A stretch of 64,000 nucleotides of DNA from Acidobacteria bacterium Ga0074141 (GCA_001464665.1 LNDP01000025.1:1-64000), one strand, 5' to 3'. Positions 1 through 9,361 are shown, counted from the first letter of the stretch. The notes: a model not told the origin generated them from the letters alone. Program-made: numbers and translations.

Positions 1-512
<512 letters not shown>

Positions 513-560
513 CTTTTCTCTCTTAAATGTCTCCGAACCAATCAGAGTGCTAAAAACAAA

Positions 561-635
561 TGGAGCCCAAGACGGGAATTGAACCCGTGACCTCTTCCTT
601 ACCAAGGAAGCGCTCTACCCCTGAGCTACTCGGGC
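561..635 (-). tRNA. tRNA-Thr (anticodon GGU)
   Basis: The minus strand gives a full cloverleaf with acceptor arms GCCCGAG/CTTGGGC (one wobble), anticodon loop TTGGTAA, TTCAATTC T-loop and an encoded CCA (561-563). It lies about 48 bases upstream of the tuf start and is the tRNA nearest to tuf. Confidence 0.95.
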
Positions 636-651
636 CGAAGCCCAAATAAAT

Positions 652-727
<76 letters not shown>

Positions 728-730
728 TAA

Positions 731-818
731 TGGTGCATGGGGTAGGATTTGAACCTACGTAGGGAATTAACCCGACGGGTTTACAGCCCGTTGCCTTTGA
801 CCGCTCGACCACCCATGC
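731..818 (-). tRNA. tRNA-Tyr (anticodon GUA)
   Basis: This is a class II tRNA with a long variable arm (GTCGGGTTAATTCCCTAC region) and anticodon GTA, with acceptor arms GCATGGG/CCCATGC and an encoded CCA. It is the first gene of the Tyr-Gly-Thr-tuf cluster. The upstream AT-rich stretch (about 819-850) should hold the promoter, but I cannot name convincing -35 and -10 boxes there. Confidence 0.95.
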
Positions 819-918
819 TTACCTTATATTATTGCAACTAGCCGCTTTTGGAGCTAATTAGCAAATTTCCAATAATAACTAAGCTCCGCACTCTGCGCAA
901 GTCCGAAAACGGCAAAAT

Positions 919-3123
919 TTAGCCCACAAGCTTATCGGGCGTGATCGGCAGATCGCGGACGCGGATGCCGGTCGCGTGATAAACCGCATTGGCGATGCCC
1001 GCCGGAATGCCTACCAGCCCGAGTTCGCCGAGCCCCTTTGCCCCGAGCGGATTGACGATCGTGTCCTCTTCGGGGACAAAGATCGTCTCGATCGCACCGA
1101 TATCGGCATTCACCGGGACATGATAGCCCGCAAGGTTCGGGTTCATTATTCGCCCGATCCGATGGTCGATCTCGGTGTGCTCCATCAGCGCCATTCCGAT
1201 GCCCCAAACGACGCCGCCCATTTCCTGGCTGTGGGCACCCTTCGGGTTAATTATCCGGCCGGCGGCGGTCGCCTGGACAACGCGGGTGACACGGACGATG
1301 CCGATATCTTCATCGACCTTGACCTCGACAAACTGAGCTCCGTGTGATGCGGTAGCGTATTTCGCTCGCTCGCCGAAATCCGGCCGCGTCGTGTGCGTTG
1401 CCGTTACCTCCGGAAGCCCGTTGCGGCTCAATATCTCGCCGATGGTCATCGCCGTTTCCGGCCGGCCCTTGATCCGTACCGAACCATCGACAAACTCGAC
1501 ATTCTCAAAAGGAACGCCCGAGAACGGCGAGGCTTCCCGCTTCGATTCAACACTGAGAAGCTCTTTCTGGACGATCTGTGCACATTCCTGCACCGCCGAG
1601 CCGACGCTCGCCGTTGTTATCGAACCGCCCTGCGAAGGTGCCGCCGGCAGGTTGCTGTCACCGAGCTTGAAGGTGACTTTCTCAAGCGGCAGCCCTAGTT
1701 GGCGGGAGGCGATGAGCGAAATTGTGGTGTAAGTTCCGGGGCCGATGTCGGTCGTGCCGCTTTCGACCAAAGCCGTCCCATCGGCCTTCAACGTCACCCG
1801 AGCCGACGACGGAGCTAGAAACGCGCCCCACGTTCCTGTCGCCAGGCCATAGCCGACCATAAACCGCCCGTCGCGCATTGATCGCGGCTCCGGTTTGCGA
1901 TCTTTCCAACCGAACTTTTCGGCTCCCTGCCGATAACATTCGCGAAGTTCCTTGCTCGAGAATGGCCGGCCCGAGTCCGGATCAGTTTCTGCATAGTTGA
2001 TCAGCCGCAGCTCGAGCGGATCGATCTTCAGCTTGTAAGAAAGCTCGTCAAGTGCCGATTCGAGCGCAAACGCGCCCGAGACCGTTCCCGGGGCACGCAT
2101 CCAAAGCGGCGTCTGCAGGTCGGTTCGGGTGATCTTGGCATCGGTCCGGACGTTCGGGCAGGCGTAAAGCGTCCGCGAAATGCCGACAAGGTCCTCGGAG
2201 AAGTCCTCGTGCGAGGACGTATTGTGAACGGCCTCGTGGATTATCGAATTGAGTTTTCCGGCCTTGTCCGCACCGATCTTTATCTTCTGGATAGACGCCG
2301 GGCGATAGCCATGTGCGGTCGCGAGCTGACGGCGAGAATAAACGACCTTGACCGGCCGCTTGGTCTCTCTCGCGGCCAAAACGGCGAGCAGAGTGTTCGG
2401 CGTTGGCCGAAGAGCTGCCCCGAATGCACCACCGACAAAAGGCGAAAGCACGGTGATCTTTTCGCGGTCAATGCCAAAATTCGTCGCCAGGTAATTACGA
2501 ACGCCGGTCACGCCCTGCGTCTTGTCGTAAACGGTGAGCCTTTCGCCGTCCCAATTTGCGACCGTTGCATGCGGTTCCATCGCATTGTGATGCTCGATCG
2601 GGATCGAGTATTCCACATCAACCTTTACGTCGGCCGCTGCAAATGCCTCGTCCGGCGTTCCGCGAACGGGCCGCGGCCTACCCGACGCGAAGCCTTTATC
2701 CATAACGTCGCGGATGTCGGTCGAGGGCTTTTCCTCGTTGTAGCTGACCTTTACGAGCGACGCGGCATAGCGGGCCTGCTCGAAAGTATCGGCAATGACG
2801 ACCGCGACGGGCTGTCCGCTAAAAAGCACGCGGTCGGTCATCAACGCAAAGAACGGCCGGCTCTTTTCGCCAAAGTCCTCATCGGCCTGAGGGTTCGCGA
2901 GCTTCGCTGCGTTCTTGTGCGTCAGGATCTTGACGACGCCGGGCTGTTTTTCGGCCTCGGCGGTTTCGATATCGCGGATCGTGCCGCGGGCGATCGTCGA
3001 CTGGACAAGGTATCCATACGCCAGTTCCGGAAAGCGAAATTCGGCGATATAGGTCGCCTTGCCCGTAACCTTCGCCCGGCCATCAACGCGGCTCGGTTGT
3101 TTCTTTAGGTCGTCCTGCATCAT
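919..3123 (-). CDS. paoC: Periplasmic aldehyde oxidoreductase, molybdenum-binding subunit (PaoC-like)
   Basis: This is the large catalytic subunit of a xanthine-oxidase-family molybdoenzyme (734 aa, the size of E. coli PaoC/YagR). It has the N-terminal aldehyde oxidase a/b-hammerhead domain (about residues 15-120), the molybdopterin-binding domain with FVGGAFGAALRP near residue 225, and the C-terminal GAKGLGELGLVG segment containing the expected catalytic glutamate. The start ATGATG at 3123 overlaps the stop of the FAD subunit, so the genes are translationally coupled. The enzyme should oxidise aldehydes to acids in the periplasm using cytosine- or guanine-dinucleotide molybdopterin. Substrate specificity cannot be read from the sequence. 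It lacks its own signal peptide, which fits export in complex with the Tat-bearing small subunit. Confidence 0.9.
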   Translation of the reverse strand: MMQDDLKKQPSRVDGRAKVTGKATYIAEFRFPELAYGYLVQSTIARGTIRDIETAEAEKQPGVVKILTHKNAAKLANPQADEDFGEKSRPFFALMTDRVLFSGQPVAVVIADTFEQARYAASLVKVSYNEEKPSTDIRDVMDKGFASGRPRPVRGTPDEAFAAADVKVDVEYSIPIEHHNAMEPHATVANWDGERLTVYDKTQGVTGVRNYLATNFGIDREKITVLSPFVGGAFGAALRPTPNTLLAVLAARETKRPVKVVYSRRQLATAHGYRPASIQKIKIGADKAGKLNSIIHEAVHNTSSHEDFSEDLVGISRTLYACPNVRTDAKITRTDLQTPLWMRAPGTVSGAFALESALDELSYKLKIDPLELRLINYAETDPDSGRPFSSKELRECYRQGAEKFGWKDRKPEPRSMRDGRFMVGYGLATGTWGAFLAPSSARVTLKADGTALVESGTTDIGPGTYTTISLIASRQLGLPLEKVTFKLGDSNLPAAPSQGGSITTASVGSAVQECAQIVQKELLSVESKREASPFSGVPFENVEFVDGSVRIKGRPETAMTIGEILSRNGLPEVTATHTTRPDFGERAKYATASHGAQFVEVKVDEDIGIVRVTRVVQATAAGRIINPKGAHSQEMGGVVWGIGMALMEHTEIDHRIGRIMNPNLAGYHVPVNADIGAIETIFVPEEDTIVNPLGAKGLGELGLVGIPAGIANAVYHATGIRVRDLPITPDKLVG

Positions 3124-4106
3124 ACGTTCGCTGCCCTCCTCAATGCCCGTGCGATCGCACGCTCGGCGAGCTTTATCTTGTATTTATTCTCAGAGAGCGG
3201 CTTTGCTCCGCGGAGTGTGAGCTCGGCGGCTTGCTGAAAGACGCCGGGCTCGGCTTTCTTGCCCACTAGAAAACGTTCAGCCTCCGAGGCACGCCATGGC
3301 TTATGGGCGACGCCGCCGAGGGCGATGCGGGCCTGTTTAATGACGCCTTTGTCCAGCTCGACGGCCGCTGCAACCGAAACAAGCGCGAAGGCATAGCTCG
3401 AGCGGTCGCGTATCTTGAGGTAGTAACTATTGGCGGCAAAGTTATTCTTCGGGATGTCGATCGAGGTGATCAGATCGCCGTGGTTCAGAGCGTTGTCCTT
3501 CTCCGGCGAATTGAGCGGCAGCCGGTGAAAGTCGGTGAACTTGATCTTCCGCTCGCGGCCATCGGGCGACTGGACATTGACGACCGCATCGAGTGCGGCG
3601 AGTGCGACGCACATATCCGAAGGATGCACGGCTACGCATGAATCGCTCCAGCCGAAAATGGCCGAGTAGCGGCTGAGCCCGTCCTTCGCACCGCAACCCG
3701 AGCCCGGCTGGCGTTTGTTGCATGGCGTCCCAAGGTCGTAGAAATACGAACATCGCGTCCGCTGCATAAGGTTACCGCCGTTGGTCGCCATGTTGCGGAT
3801 CTGCGGCGAGGCTCCGGAGAGGATCGCCTGCGAGAGCATCGGGAAGTCTTTCTTTACAAGCGGATGATTTGCCGTATCGGTGTTGCGGGCGAGTGCGCCG
3901 ATCGAAACTCCGCCGCCCGCGAGCGAGCGGACGACCGAAAGCGAAAGCCGCGAGATATCGACCAGCTCATTCGGGCGGTCGATGCCCTCTTTCATCAGGT
4001 CGACGAGATTTGTGCCGCCGGCTATGAACCTTGCATCCTTATTAGCGGCGACGAGCTTTGCGGCATCGGCAGGTGCGGCCGCACGCTTGAAAGCAAATGG
4101 CCTCAT
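3120..4106 (-). CDS. paoB: Periplasmic aldehyde oxidoreductase, FAD-binding subunit (PaoB-like)
   Basis: This 328-aa protein has the CO-dehydrogenase flavoprotein fold: an N-terminal FAD domain with FIAGGTNLVDLMK and ATNGGNLMQRT, and a C-terminal domain with RIALGGVAHKPWRA. Between them is a cysteine-rich loop, RTRCSYFYDLGTPCNKRQPG then SGCG. This is the insertion that in E. coli PaoB binds an extra [4Fe-4S] cluster, and it separates PaoB from ordinary xanthine dehydrogenase FAD subunits. The start overlaps the end of paoA by four bases (ATGA) and its stop overlaps the paoC start. No signal peptide is visible. Confidence 0.9.
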   Translation of the reverse strand: MRPFAFKRAAAPADAAKLVAANKDARFIAGGTNLVDLMKEGIDRPNELVDISRLSLSVVRSLAGGGVSIGALARNTDTANHPLVKKDFPMLSQAILSGASPQIRNMATNGGNLMQRTRCSYFYDLGTPCNKRQPGSGCGAKDGLSRYSAIFGWSDSCVAVHPSDMCVALAALDAVVNVQSPDGRERKIKFTDFHRLPLNSPEKDNALNHGDLITSIDIPKNNFAANSYYLKIRDRSSYAFALVSVAAAVELDKGVIKQARIALGGVAHKPWRASEAERFLVGKKAEPGVFQQAAELTLRGAKPLSENKYKIKLAERAIARALRRAANV

Positions 4107-4798
4107 TTCGCACCTCCTGCCTGAACGTCCTCGATAGCGGCGACAATGTTCGGGTAAGCTCCGCAGCGGCAGATATTGCCGCTCATACGCTCCTGTATCT
4201 CGGCTTTCGTCAGCTTTTGCCCGCGGGCGACGGCGTTGAGATTTTCCGTGACAAAGCTCGCCTCGCCGTTCCGGGCTTCTTCAAGCATCGCGATCGCCGA
4301 GCAGATCTGGCCCGGTGTGCAATAGCCGCACTGCATTCCGTCGCGCTCGATAAAGGCGGCCTGCATCGGGTGGAGCTTTTCGCCCTCGGCGAGCCCCTCG
4401 ATGGTCGTCACCTTGCGTTCGTCGCACATCGCGGCGAGCGTCAGGCACGAAAGCTGTCGGCGGCCGTCGATGATCACCGTACATGCACCGCACTGGCCGT
4501 GGTCGCAGCCTTTTTTCGAGCCGGTCATCTCAAGCTGCTCGCGAAGCGCATCAAGCAGCGACGTTCGCGTATCGACCGGCAGCGAGTGCTCCTTGCCGTT
4601 GATGTTGAGCCGCACGGTCAGCTTCTCGACCGGAATGCCGCCCTCGACCGCCGGCTCGCTCGCCACCAGCGGCGCCGCTCCGCCAAGCTTTATCGCTGCC
4701 ACACCCACGCCCGCAACGGCGGATGTCTTCAGAAAGCGGCGACGCGAACTCCCCGAAAAATCAGATCGCTCCGACTGTCCTTTTGGTTTATCGTCCAT
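4103..4798 (-). CDS. paoA: Periplasmic aldehyde oxidoreductase, 2Fe-2S subunit with Tat signal (PaoA-like)
   Basis: The product carries a twin-arginine signal (SSRRRFLKTSA, then a hydrophobic stretch), which explains export of the folded complex. Eight cluster cysteines follow in two groups: GCDHGQCGACTV with a later SCLTL, and MQCGYCTPGQ with ICRCGAYPNI. I chose the ATG at 4798 (231 aa). A longer reading frame exists only through a TTG ten codons upstream, which would put extra residues before the Tat motif. It is the first gene of the three-gene operon; electrons should pass from the molybdenum site through these clusters to FAD. Confidence 0.92.
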   Translation of the reverse strand: MDDKPKGQSERSDFSGSSRRRFLKTSAVAGVGVAAIKLGGAAPLVASEPAVEGGIPVEKLTVRLNINGKEHSLPVDTRTSLLDALREQLEMTGSKKGCDHGQCGACTVIIDGRRQLSCLTLAAMCDERKVTTIEGLAEGEKLHPMQAAFIERDGMQCGYCTPGQICSAIAMLEEARNGEASFVTENLNAVARGQKLTKAEIQERMSGNICRCGAYPNIVAAIEDVQAGGAK

Positions 4799-5006
4799 AG
4801 TAATTTTGGTAGCAAGATGGTAACACAATCTTCCATTATGGATATAGGTCGAAAAGCCTCGGCCTATACCAAACCGCCGGTCTCACCCCGAGCCCCATTG
4901 AGCAGCGGATTTGTATAGATTGCAAACATTCATCCCGCTGTTTCGTCGCGTGCTGAGTGTGGTTTAAGAAATATGTTGTATTCACCTACCCGGCAACTAA
5001 CTAGTG

Positions 5007-5012
5007 TATAAT
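5007..5012 (+). promoter_or_regulatory. Possible -10 box upstream of ecotin gene
   Basis: A perfect TATAAT lies about 54 bases before the ecotin start. No good -35 box is seen 16-18 bases upstream, so this is only a candidate. Confidence 0.35.
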
Positions 5013-5065
5013 TCGGGCGTCAGAATCCGGTTCGACGTTCAGAATTCTATTGACTTGGAGGAGAA

Positions 5066-5545
5066 ATGAGACTTTTGCTTGGGGTCATTATTGGTACGCT
5101 GGCCGGGACGCTAACTTGCATTGGGCAGGTCAAAGATTACATGAGGGCTTTTCCGCCGGCCGAGAAGGGGATGGTTCGGCATGTTTGGAATCCTCCCGTT
5201 GAAAATAATGAAAGAAACCTTAGGGTCGAGATCATAGTCGGTAAGAATGTCGAGGTTGATCAGGTAAATCGGCATTTTCTTGATGGAACCTTGACCGAAG
5301 TGGTCATTGAAGGCTGGGGATTTCCGAAGTATGTTGTTCAGTCGAAAGGCCGTGTTGGCGGGACTTTGATAGGCGTGGCGCCCGGGGAGACAGAGGTCAT
5401 GAAATTCGTAACGCTTCGCGATCAACGTCAGCTGTTTAGGTACAACAGTAGATTGCCCGTCGTGGTCTATACCCCGGCAGGGTTCATCGTGAGGTTTCGC
5501 GTGTGGCGGCCCGACAAAGTAGTGATGGACGGCCGGCCGGGCTAG
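5066..5545 (+). CDS. eco: Ecotin-family serine protease inhibitor
   Basis: The 159-aa product begins with a signal peptide (about residues 1-21) and then matches the ecotin scaffold closely: FPPAEKGM, the LEGWG-like block VIEGWGFPKYVV, FVTLRDQRQLFRYNSRLP, VVVYTP and a terminal RFRVWR. Ecotins are periplasmic dimeric inhibitors of chymotrypsin-fold proteases. The reactive loop aligns as GGTLIGVAP against STMMACP of E. coli, which puts isoleucine at P1 instead of methionine. Both cysteines of the E. coli disulfide (C50, C87) are absent, and the mature protein has no cysteine at all. A strong GGAGG site precedes the ATG at 5066. The gene converges with xerD and their stop codons overlap. Confidence 0.9.
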   Translation: MRLLLGVIIGTLAGTLTCIGQVKDYMRAFPPAEKGMVRHVWNPPVENNERNLRVEIIVGKNVEVDQVNRHFLDGTLTEVVIEGWGFPKYVVQSKGRVGGTLIGVAPGETEVMKFVTLRDQRQLFRYNSRLPVVVYTPAGFIVRFRVWRPDKVVMDGRPG

Positions 5546-6438
5546 TCTTCTCGGGTTGCAGACCTTGGATGAAATTGCTCGTATGCTTTTTTTAGATGGG
5601 CGTCGGTGATGTGTGTGTAGATCTGCGTGGTCGAGATGTCGGCGTGGCCAAGCATCTGCTGGACGCTGCGGATATCGGCCCGGTTTTGGACCATGTGCGT
5701 CGCAAAAGAATGTCGGAGCGTGTGCGGCGAAACGCCCTTGAAGCCGCACTGCTCGGCGTATCGCTTGATAAAGCCGTGGACTATCTGCCGCGAGAGCGGG
5801 CCGCCCTTTGGCTTGATGAAAAGGTGCGGGTCGGTGTCTTGCTGTTCCTTCTCGCGGCGGGCGGCGAGATAGTTCCGGAGCCATTCGACCGCGCTTTTCC
5901 CGATGGGGACACGGCGTGTCTTACTGCCCTTTCCGGTGGTCGTCAAGATGCCGGATTCGAGATCGACATCGGCGAGCCGCAGCGTGCAGAGCTCCGAAAC
6001 CCGCAGCCCGCAGGCATACATCAGCTCTAGCACGGCCCGGTCGCGAAGGCCCGTTTCGCTCGTCGCATCGGGTGCGGCAAGGAGCTGCTCGATCTCGGCT
6101 TGGTTGAGAAAACGTGGAAGATAAAAGCTCTTTCGCGGAGTTTCAAGGTCCTCGGCCGGGCTCTTGGGCAAATGCCCGTCGATCGCCAGAAAGCCGTAAA
6201 AACCGCGGAGCGAGCTGACCATTCGCCGCTTTGAGCTCTCGGAGATCTTCTGTTTCGTAAGGTCGATCAGGAACTCGCGGAGGTCTTCGCGCGAAGCGGC
6301 GATCGGCTCGATCCGGTTCTTCCCCGCCCAGGCCTCAAACTTCCGCAAGTCGCCCTCATAACCCGCAAGCGAGTTCTTCGCCAGGCCCTTCTCGACCCGG
6401 ACGAAAGAAATATACTCGCGGATAAGGTCTCGTGGCAT
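5542..6438 (-). CDS. xerD: Tyrosine recombinase XerD
   Basis: This 298-aa site-specific recombinase has the N-terminal core-binding SAM-like domain (about 5-90) and the catalytic domain with all expected residues: Arg in ACGLRVSELCTLR, Lys in [21 protein letters not shown], the GHADISTTQIY segment and the nucleophilic Tyr in TQIYTH. Length and N-terminus favour XerD; the partner XerC is at 46,974. I chose the ATG at 6438, which gives the usual family length, over an upstream TTG. XerCD resolve chromosome dimers at dif. The final codons overlap the end of the convergent ecotin gene. Confidence 0.93.
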   Translation of the reverse strand: MPRDLIREYISFVRVEKGLAKNSLAGYEGDLRKFEAWAGKNRIEPIAASREDLREFLIDLTKQKISESSKRRMVSSLRGFYGFLAIDGHLPKSPAEDLETPRKSFYLPRFLNQAEIEQLLAAPDATSETGLRDRAVLELMYACGLRVSELCTLRLADVDLESGILTTTGKGSKTRRVPIGKSAVEWLRNYLAARREKEQQDTDPHLFIKPKGGPLSRQIVHGFIKRYAEQCGFKGVSPHTLRHSFATHMVQNRADIRSVQQMLGHADISTTQIYTHITDAHLKKAYEQFHPRSATRED

Positions 6439-6476
6439 CTTGGATATTCTACACCAACCTAATCCGCGGGCGTTGG

Positions 6477-8282
6477 TCAATGAACCGCGTCGTTCGGCGC
6501 GTCACACTCGGGGCGGTTTATGAGCAAGCCGGAGTTGCCTTCGAGGAGACGGAAGGTACGCTCGCGGGACCAATTGAGCGAGCGGACGTCGCTCTCGTCG
6601 CGGGCCTCGACCAGACGGTCGTAGAGTGCACGTTTGGTGTAGCACGCATCTTTGGCATTCATCACCGGAAGGCTCTCGATGAGAACCGGGACCGCGTCGT
6701 CGCTCAACTGATACGAGTGGTACCAGGCGTCATATTCCCGCCCTTGCTGCATTAGCTGGATGTTTTTGCGGGCGATGAAGTCGTCCGGGTTCATCAGGTT
6801 GGTCGCGGCGAGTATCACGATCGCCGACCAGAGAGCGCCCCAAGCGAAGTTATTCCGGCGGCCGCGGAGCACCGTCCAGCCAAACCAGACAAAGACGACG
6901 GCGAGCCAGAGCATGAAGACCATCGGGTAGAAGCGGACGGCCGTCCAGCCATAGCCGAGTTCGCCGGTCAGCAGCACAAGCCGCTGCATCGCCGAGGCCA
7001 TGATGACAAATAGCAGGACGATCTGAACGCCGGCGAGCACGCGAAATATCGTCTCGTTTCGCCGTTCATCCCGGCGAAGCAGCCAGTGCGAAGCAAGCAG
7101 CAGCGGTAAGACGAGAAAAGCAACAGCGACCAACTCGCCAAAGCCGCGGCGGGCAAATTCTGCCAGCTTGAGGTCCGGCGTCGTCTGCACAAGGTCCATC
7201 CCGCCGAAAAGATACGGAAGCTGGAAGACGACGAAGCTCGCGAAAAGCAGATCGACAAGGCCGAGAATGATGATCGTCTCAATGCGGCCGAGCGTAAAGA
7301 CCTGCGGGAACGCCGAGTTGTCCCAGTTCTGCCAGTCGCGTTTTCTGCGTTCAGCTTTTTCATCTGCTTTTCGTGTGTCGGAGGAGAGAACCACCCCGTC
7401 CGCCCCTCCTTCGTAAGGAGGGGAGTTTTTGTCGGTCGCATGTGGCGGGTCGCTGATGTTTATGTGCTCAAGAATCGTGGCGTTGTTCGGGAGCGAAGCG
7501 TCCTCGGCGGGCTCGGCGGTGAATTTGTCGACATAGCTCGCGTCCGTGGAGGCTTCGTCGGGCTTCTTCTCACCGGCAGTCGGGATCGGCGAGGCCGCGG
7601 CAACACCCGCCGCGAAGAAATGCTCCATCAGCGAACCGCGCAAGTAACCGGCCGCAAGCCAGGCGAAAAGCGAAGAAAGCATTACGTGCGAGAGCAAGAT
7701 GTCCAGATCGAAATTGACCGCACGGTTCGCGAAATCCTCAAACGCCGCGTCCGCCGCCATGAACAAAGCCCCGAAAATAAGCACCAGCGGCAGTGCGACC
7801 GCCAGCCCTCGCAGGACTGAGAAAATGCCTTTGCTCAGCCGATTGCCGGGAATCTCTTTCCAGTCAATATCCGCACCGATCAAAAAGAACGGCCCGAGCA
7901 GCGAGATCACACCCGACCACAAAAATCCGACCGCGTAGTGAAATACGCCCGCGATCCGCTGGTTGATGCCGAAATTGGGCAGGACGAGCACGCCCATAAT
8001 AATGATGATGGCAAAGGTGTCATAGATCCGTAGCTCGATCGAATCGCGGACGACGAACATCGCCCCGAAAAAGAGCATCGCCGCCTGAAGCGCGAGGCTC
8101 CGCGCGGTCATCAGCTCCGGCCGGTTGCGGAGCGTTATCACCGCCATCGCCGCCGTAAAGACCGTGACGAAAAGAAAGGCGTTCAGCCCCCAAGGCGTCT
8201 GCCGCAACATCACATTGCCAAAAACGCCAAAAAGCATCGCGATAAGAAGTATCTCAAGCCCGGTCCGTGTTCGTCGGTTCAT
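6477..8282 (-). CDS. DUF4173-type multi-pass membrane protein
   Basis: A 601-aa integral membrane protein with roughly a dozen hydrophobic segments, including a long run near the N-terminus, and a soluble C-terminal tail (about residues 520-601). It resembles the DUF4173 family of unknown function. The ATG at 8282 (MNRRTRTGLEI) is preferred; upstream codons come from repeat-derived intergenic DNA. Around residues 280-300 a stretch reading NSPPYEGGADGVVLS is encoded by a dispersed hairpin repeat (7403-7423), so part of the cytoplasmic loop is repeat-derived. A winged-helix regulator follows on the same strand in the next transcription unit upstream. Confidence 0.7.
   Translation of the reverse strand: MNRRTRTGLEILLIAMLFGVFGNVMLRQTPWGLNAFLFVTVFTAAMAVITLRNRPELMTARSLALQAAMLFFGAMFVVRDSIELRIYDTFAIIIIMGVLVLPNFGINQRIAGVFHYAVGFLWSGVISLLGPFFLIGADIDWKEIPGNRLSKGIFSVLRGLAVALPLVLIFGALFMAADAAFEDFANRAVNFDLDILLSHVMLSSLFAWLAAGYLRGSLMEHFFAAGVAAASPIPTAGEKKPDEASTDASYVDKFTAEPAEDASLPNNATILEHINISDPPHATDKNSPPYEGGADGVVLSSDTRKADEKAERRKRDWQNWDNSAFPQVFTLGRIETIIILGLVDLLFASFVVFQLPYLFGGMDLVQTTPDLKLAEFARRGFGELVAVAFLVLPLLLASHWLLRRDERRNETIFRVLAGVQIVLLFVIMASAMQRLVLLTGELGYGWTAVRFYPMVFMLWLAVVFVWFGWTVLRGRRNNFAWGALWSAIVILAATNLMNPDDFIARKNIQLMQQGREYDAWYHSYQLSDDAVPVLIESLPVMNAKDACYTKRALYDRLVEARDESDVRSLNWSRERTFRLLEGNSGLLINRPECDAPNDAVH
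7403..7423. repeat. Palindromic repeat inside the DUF4173 gene
   Basis: A perfect 9-bp stem (CCCCTCCTT/AAGGAGGGG) with a 3-base loop sits inside the reading frame. The flanking GACGGGGTGGTT-type sequence is typical of dispersed intergenic hairpins, which suggests insertion without breaking the frame. Confidence 0.6.
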
Positions 8283-8362
8283 TATTATTGCCTCGCTACG
8301 TCTCTTTATCTCTGAACGAAAGTCCCGCCATTTCTTGCGGGCAAGTTGCTTATATTCAATAA

Positions 8363-8392
8363 GCCCTTGCTTACGCGCGGGCCTCTGACACC
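8363..8392. repeat. 30-bp dispersed repeat, copy 1
   Basis: This stretch, beginning GCCCTTGCTTACGCGCGGGC, is identical over 30 bases to 9308-9337. Both copies are intergenic and are followed by GTCACTCGTCACT-type low-complexity DNA. Confidence 0.7.
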
Positions 8393-8444
8393 TGCACTCG
8401 TCACTCGTCACTGATCACTGTCCGTTGTCCACTCTCAACTGTCC

Positions 8445-8819
8445 TCATCTCCCCTTCATCGCCTTGATCAACGCTTCCATGTGGTCGAGGTAGCGGGTCA
8501 GGGCCTTGCGGCCCGCCGGAGTGATCTTGTATTCGGTCAGCGGCATGCGGCCGGCGAAGGACTTCTTCATCGTCACGTAGCCCGCGTCCTCAAGCTTGCG
8601 GGCGTGGACGCTGAGATTGCCGTCGGTCGTATCGAGCAGCGTTTTCAGCTCGCCGAAGCTCAACTTCTCATTCGCGGCAAGCGCGCTGATGATGCCGAGC
8701 CGCATCCGCTCGTGGATCACCTTGTCGAGGTCGTTCGAAACGTTCTCCGCCGCTTTCGCCACCGTAAGCCGCGGCGGCGATTCACTCTTTTCTACCTTTG
8801 CTAAATTAGAACGTGCCAT
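8445..8819 (-). CDS. Winged-helix transcriptional regulator
   Basis: This 124-aa protein matches the winged-helix (HTH_34-like, MarR/ArsR-related) regulators. The recognition region reads LSFGELKTLLDTTDGNLSVH followed by ARKLEDAGYV. A wing follows (KKSFAGRMPLTEYKIT), then a C-terminal helix (GRKALTRYLDHMEALIKAM) for dimerisation. The ATG at 8819 is chosen over a TTG three codons upstream. It lies among small membrane proteins on the same strand, and a palindrome at 10,019-10,039 in front of the neighbouring membrane gene is a plausible operator. The ligand is unknown. Confidence 0.8.
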   Translation of the reverse strand: MARSNLAKVEKSESPPRLTVAKAAENVSNDLDKVIHERMRLGIISALAANEKLSFGELKTLLDTTDGNLSVHARKLEDAGYVTMKKSFAGRMPLTEYKITPAGRKALTRYLDHMEALIKAMKGR

Positions 8820-8921
8820 TTTTATCAATCGCGTTTCTTGCCCGCTTTCTTCTTTTCCCCGTTCGGGGTTAATGCTCTTTTCGTAACCACGAAAGAAGAA
8901 AAGCAGAAAATCGGAATTACG

Positions 8922-9206
8922 TTAGCTTCCTGCGAAGGGCGTCCCGAAGATGCCGACCGCGAGTTCGGCCCAGACAAGGAACAGCAAAAACAGAAGGCCG
9001 AGAACCGCCGCGACCCGCGCCCAGAAGCCGGTCACTATCCGGAGGGCAATGTCGATCGCCAGGCCCGTGCCGAAAAGCAGCACGCCGGCGACGATGAAGT
9101 CGAAGCCATCCCAGTCCACCCCGCTTGTGAACCGCATCGCGATCAGCGGCACCGAAAGAAGTCCCGCCGCTGCGAGCATCAATAACACTAGCCTTTTATT
9201 GTTCAT
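8922..9206 (-). CDS. Small three-TM membrane protein
   Basis: The 94-aa product (from the ATG at 9206, MNNKRLVLLML) contains three hydrophobic segments: residues about 5-22, 35-55 and 62-85. The block DWDGFDFIVAGVLLFGTGLA is characteristic of a conserved but uncharacterised small membrane family. An in-frame ATG at 9224 is also possible. It sits between the winged-helix regulator and another membrane protein, all on the minus strand. Confidence 0.65.
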   Translation of the reverse strand: MNNKRLVLLMLAAAGLLSVPLIAMRFTSGVDWDGFDFIVAGVLLFGTGLAIDIALRIVTGFWARVAAVLGLLFLLFLVWAELAVGIFGTPFAGS

Positions 9207-9307
9207 TTGAATTACGTTTTCCATTTCTTTTATCTCGATCGGATGAAGCGTCTTTCGACCTTTGTCGATCCCGCATTCATCATTCATCATTCATCATTGG
9301 ATGAACC

Positions 9308-9337
9308 GCCCTTGCTTACGCGCGGGCCTCTGACACC
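9308..9337. repeat. 30-bp dispersed repeat, copy 2
   Basis: Identical to 8363-8392 over 30 bases. It is followed by three CTCGTCA-type units (9340-9362). Confidence 0.7.
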
Positions 9338-9361
9338 GCCCTCGTCACTCGTCACTCGTCA

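Noticed and set aside
2209-3108. Long plus-strand frame opposite paoC (and similar long antisense frames opposite trmFO, the propeller/amidohydrolase and cydA)
   Set aside because: Antisense shadow of GC-rich codon usage. The opposite strand has a complete protein family match.
4799-4828. Longer N-terminus of paoA starting with TTG
   Set aside because: It would put ten residues before the Tat signal and lacks a ribosome site; the ATG at 4798 gives the normal form.
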